A DNA stretch of 5,245 bases, taken from Sphingomonas paucimobilis. Its GTDB lineage: Bacteria; Pseudomonadota; Alphaproteobacteria; Sphingomonadales; Sphingomonadaceae. Below, piece after piece: positions 4,498 to 5,245 of this stretch. Each line of letters begins with the position of its first letter. Position 1 is the first letter of the stretch. The notes under the pieces are model-generated. The model made no database searches. It saw only the letters and a program-made list of their open reading frames with translations, and had not been told where the DNA came from. The translations under genes were made by a program, and so were the position numbers. Where the stretch lies: contig CAMAQU010000135.1 in the NCBI GenBank assembly GCA_945860425.1, forward strand, positions 1 to 5,245, in the 5' to 3' direction.

Positions 4498-5245
4498 GCG
4501 AGCGAAAACTAGAGAATGGGTTGTTCTGAATGACCGTCTTGCCATCGTTAAGCGCGATGAGCGGCAGGGGTCATATTACTACCGAGCACGCATCGACGGG
4601 CAAAAGGGGTATGTGTTTCGAACCACCAAGACCAGTGATCGCGCAAAAGCGGAAGAATTTGCTCGGGAGCAATTTTACGAACTCCAGTCGCTCGCAAAGA
4701 GTGGCATAGTCGTTCACAGCAAAGGCGAGTTCGAGAAGGTCTATGAGGATTTTACGCGAGACGTTTTGATCCACAAATCCGAATCACGCACCACCCAGTT
4801 CGACGGAACCTATCGTCGCTACTTTTTGCCGTTCTTTCAGCAGAAACCGATTCGTGAAATCGACGAGCACGTTATCGATACCTATTTCACATTCAGAGTT
4901 AACTATTACGCGACCGAAGAGGCGAAGCAGCGTCAGGAGGTTGCCTTAAAGCGCAAGCGTGGGCGTAAACCAGCAGCAAAGGCAACTAAGCGCAGATCAA
5001 CGCTCGGCAATCTTAAGCGACCCAGCGCCGCGACCCTGAAGATCGAGCGAGGACTGCTAAAGGAAATTCTATCCTACGCAGCGCGACGCAAACTCATCAC
5101 TCGTATTCCAGATATTTCGTTGCCTCGTTCTCAGGAATATAAGAACGCTCGAACATCGCGTCGGGATCATTTCACGAGATCCGAAATGAAAACGCTCCTA
5201 AATCATCTCAAGGCGTTGGTAACCGAACAAGCGGATCCCAATGTG
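4496..5245 (+). CDS. Site-specific tyrosine recombinase/integrase, N-terminal 250 residues (cut by window end)
   Basis: The frame opens at ATG 4496 and runs without a stop to the window end, so only the N-terminal part is present. Residues 25-60 (SYYYRARIDGQKGYVFRTT, then an RAKAEEFARE helix) resemble the arm-type DNA-binding domain of phage and island integrases. Residues 80-135 (VYEDFTRDVLIHK, FDGTYRRYFLPFF, IREIDEHVIDTYFTFR) match the SAM-like core-binding domain, which resumes at 177-210 (SAATLKIERGLLKEILSYAARRKLI). From 222 the RRDHFTRSEMKTLL segment is the usual opening of the catalytic domain; the Arg-His-Arg-Tyr residues lie beyond the window, so activity cannot be judged. A basic stretch at 152-167 (KRKRGRKPAAKATKRR) interrupts the core-binding domain. 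GC is about 50%, lower than the host genes. GGGG at 4488-4491 is only four bases from the ATG, a poor ribosome binding site, and no other start codon of the usual kind is near. It probably belongs to an integrative element extending rightwards. Confidence 0.85.
   Translation, partial: MRAKTREWVVLNDRLAIVKRDERQGSYYYRARIDGQKGYVFRTTKTSDRAKAEEFAREQFYELQSLAKSGIVVHSKGEFEKVYEDFTRDVLIHKSESRTTQFDGTYRRYFLPFFQQKPIREIDEHVIDTYFTFRVNYYATEEAKQRQEVALKRKRGRKPAAKATKRRSTLGNLKRPSAATLKIERGLLKEILSYAARRKLITRIPDISLPRSQEYKNARTSRRDHFTRSEMKTLLNHLKALVTEQADPNV

Noticed and set aside
4571..4774. Minus-strand frame of 67 codons inside the integrase
   Set aside because: It is antisense to conserved integrase segments and has no promoter, ribosome binding site or domain of its own.

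Overview
This window looks like a stretch of an alphaproteobacterial chromosome, most probably from the order Sphingomonadales, running into the edge of a mobile element. The assignment is inferred from protein character: a cysteine-free alphaproteobacterial-type CtaA, an Ala/Pro-rich N-terminal extension on ribosomal protein S9, a MerC-like/Zur-like gene pair, and moderately high GC with alphaproteobacterial codon use. No rRNA or other decisive marker is present.

Layout. (1) Positions 1-428, plus strand: the C-terminal quarter of a YtcJ-type amidohydrolase, cut by the window start. (2) Positions 425-1858, minus strand: three closely spaced genes in the order merC-like, zur-like (Fur family), mobA, probably one operon. 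The mobA stop overlaps the amidohydrolase stop in a shared TTAA. (3) Positions 1859-1973: a divergent control region with a candidate Zur-type operator and a 10-bp direct repeat. (4) Positions 1974-2999, plus strand: ctaA, heme A synthase. (5) Positions 3000-3138: a leader/intergenic region with a terminator-like hairpin just 22 bases before rplM. (6) Positions 3139-4172: the rplM-rpsI ribosomal operon (L13 and S9), translationally coupled through TAATG and closed by a strong intrinsic terminator. (7) Positions 4173-4495: an AT-richer non-coding stretch (about 42% GC by hand count over 4261-4500) with short repeats and a TATAAT promoter. (8) From 4496 to the window end: the first 250 codons of a tyrosine-recombinase-type integrase, cut before its catalytic residues.

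How the parts fit. The mobA product attaches GMP to molybdopterin for molybdoenzymes. The Fur-family protein is a metal-responsive repressor that probably controls its own operon, including the small four-helix MerC-like membrane protein. CtaA makes heme A for aa3-type cytochrome oxidase. L13 and S9 are paired ribosomal proteins. The integrase probably marks one end of an integrative element inserted beside rpsI, and most of that element lies outside the window.

No complete novel system is visible. The points most worth a second look are the hairpin arrangement in the rplM leader, the altered metal-sensing residues of the Zur-like protein, the unrelated-looking flank with its integrase, and the AT-hook-like basic insertion inside that integrase.
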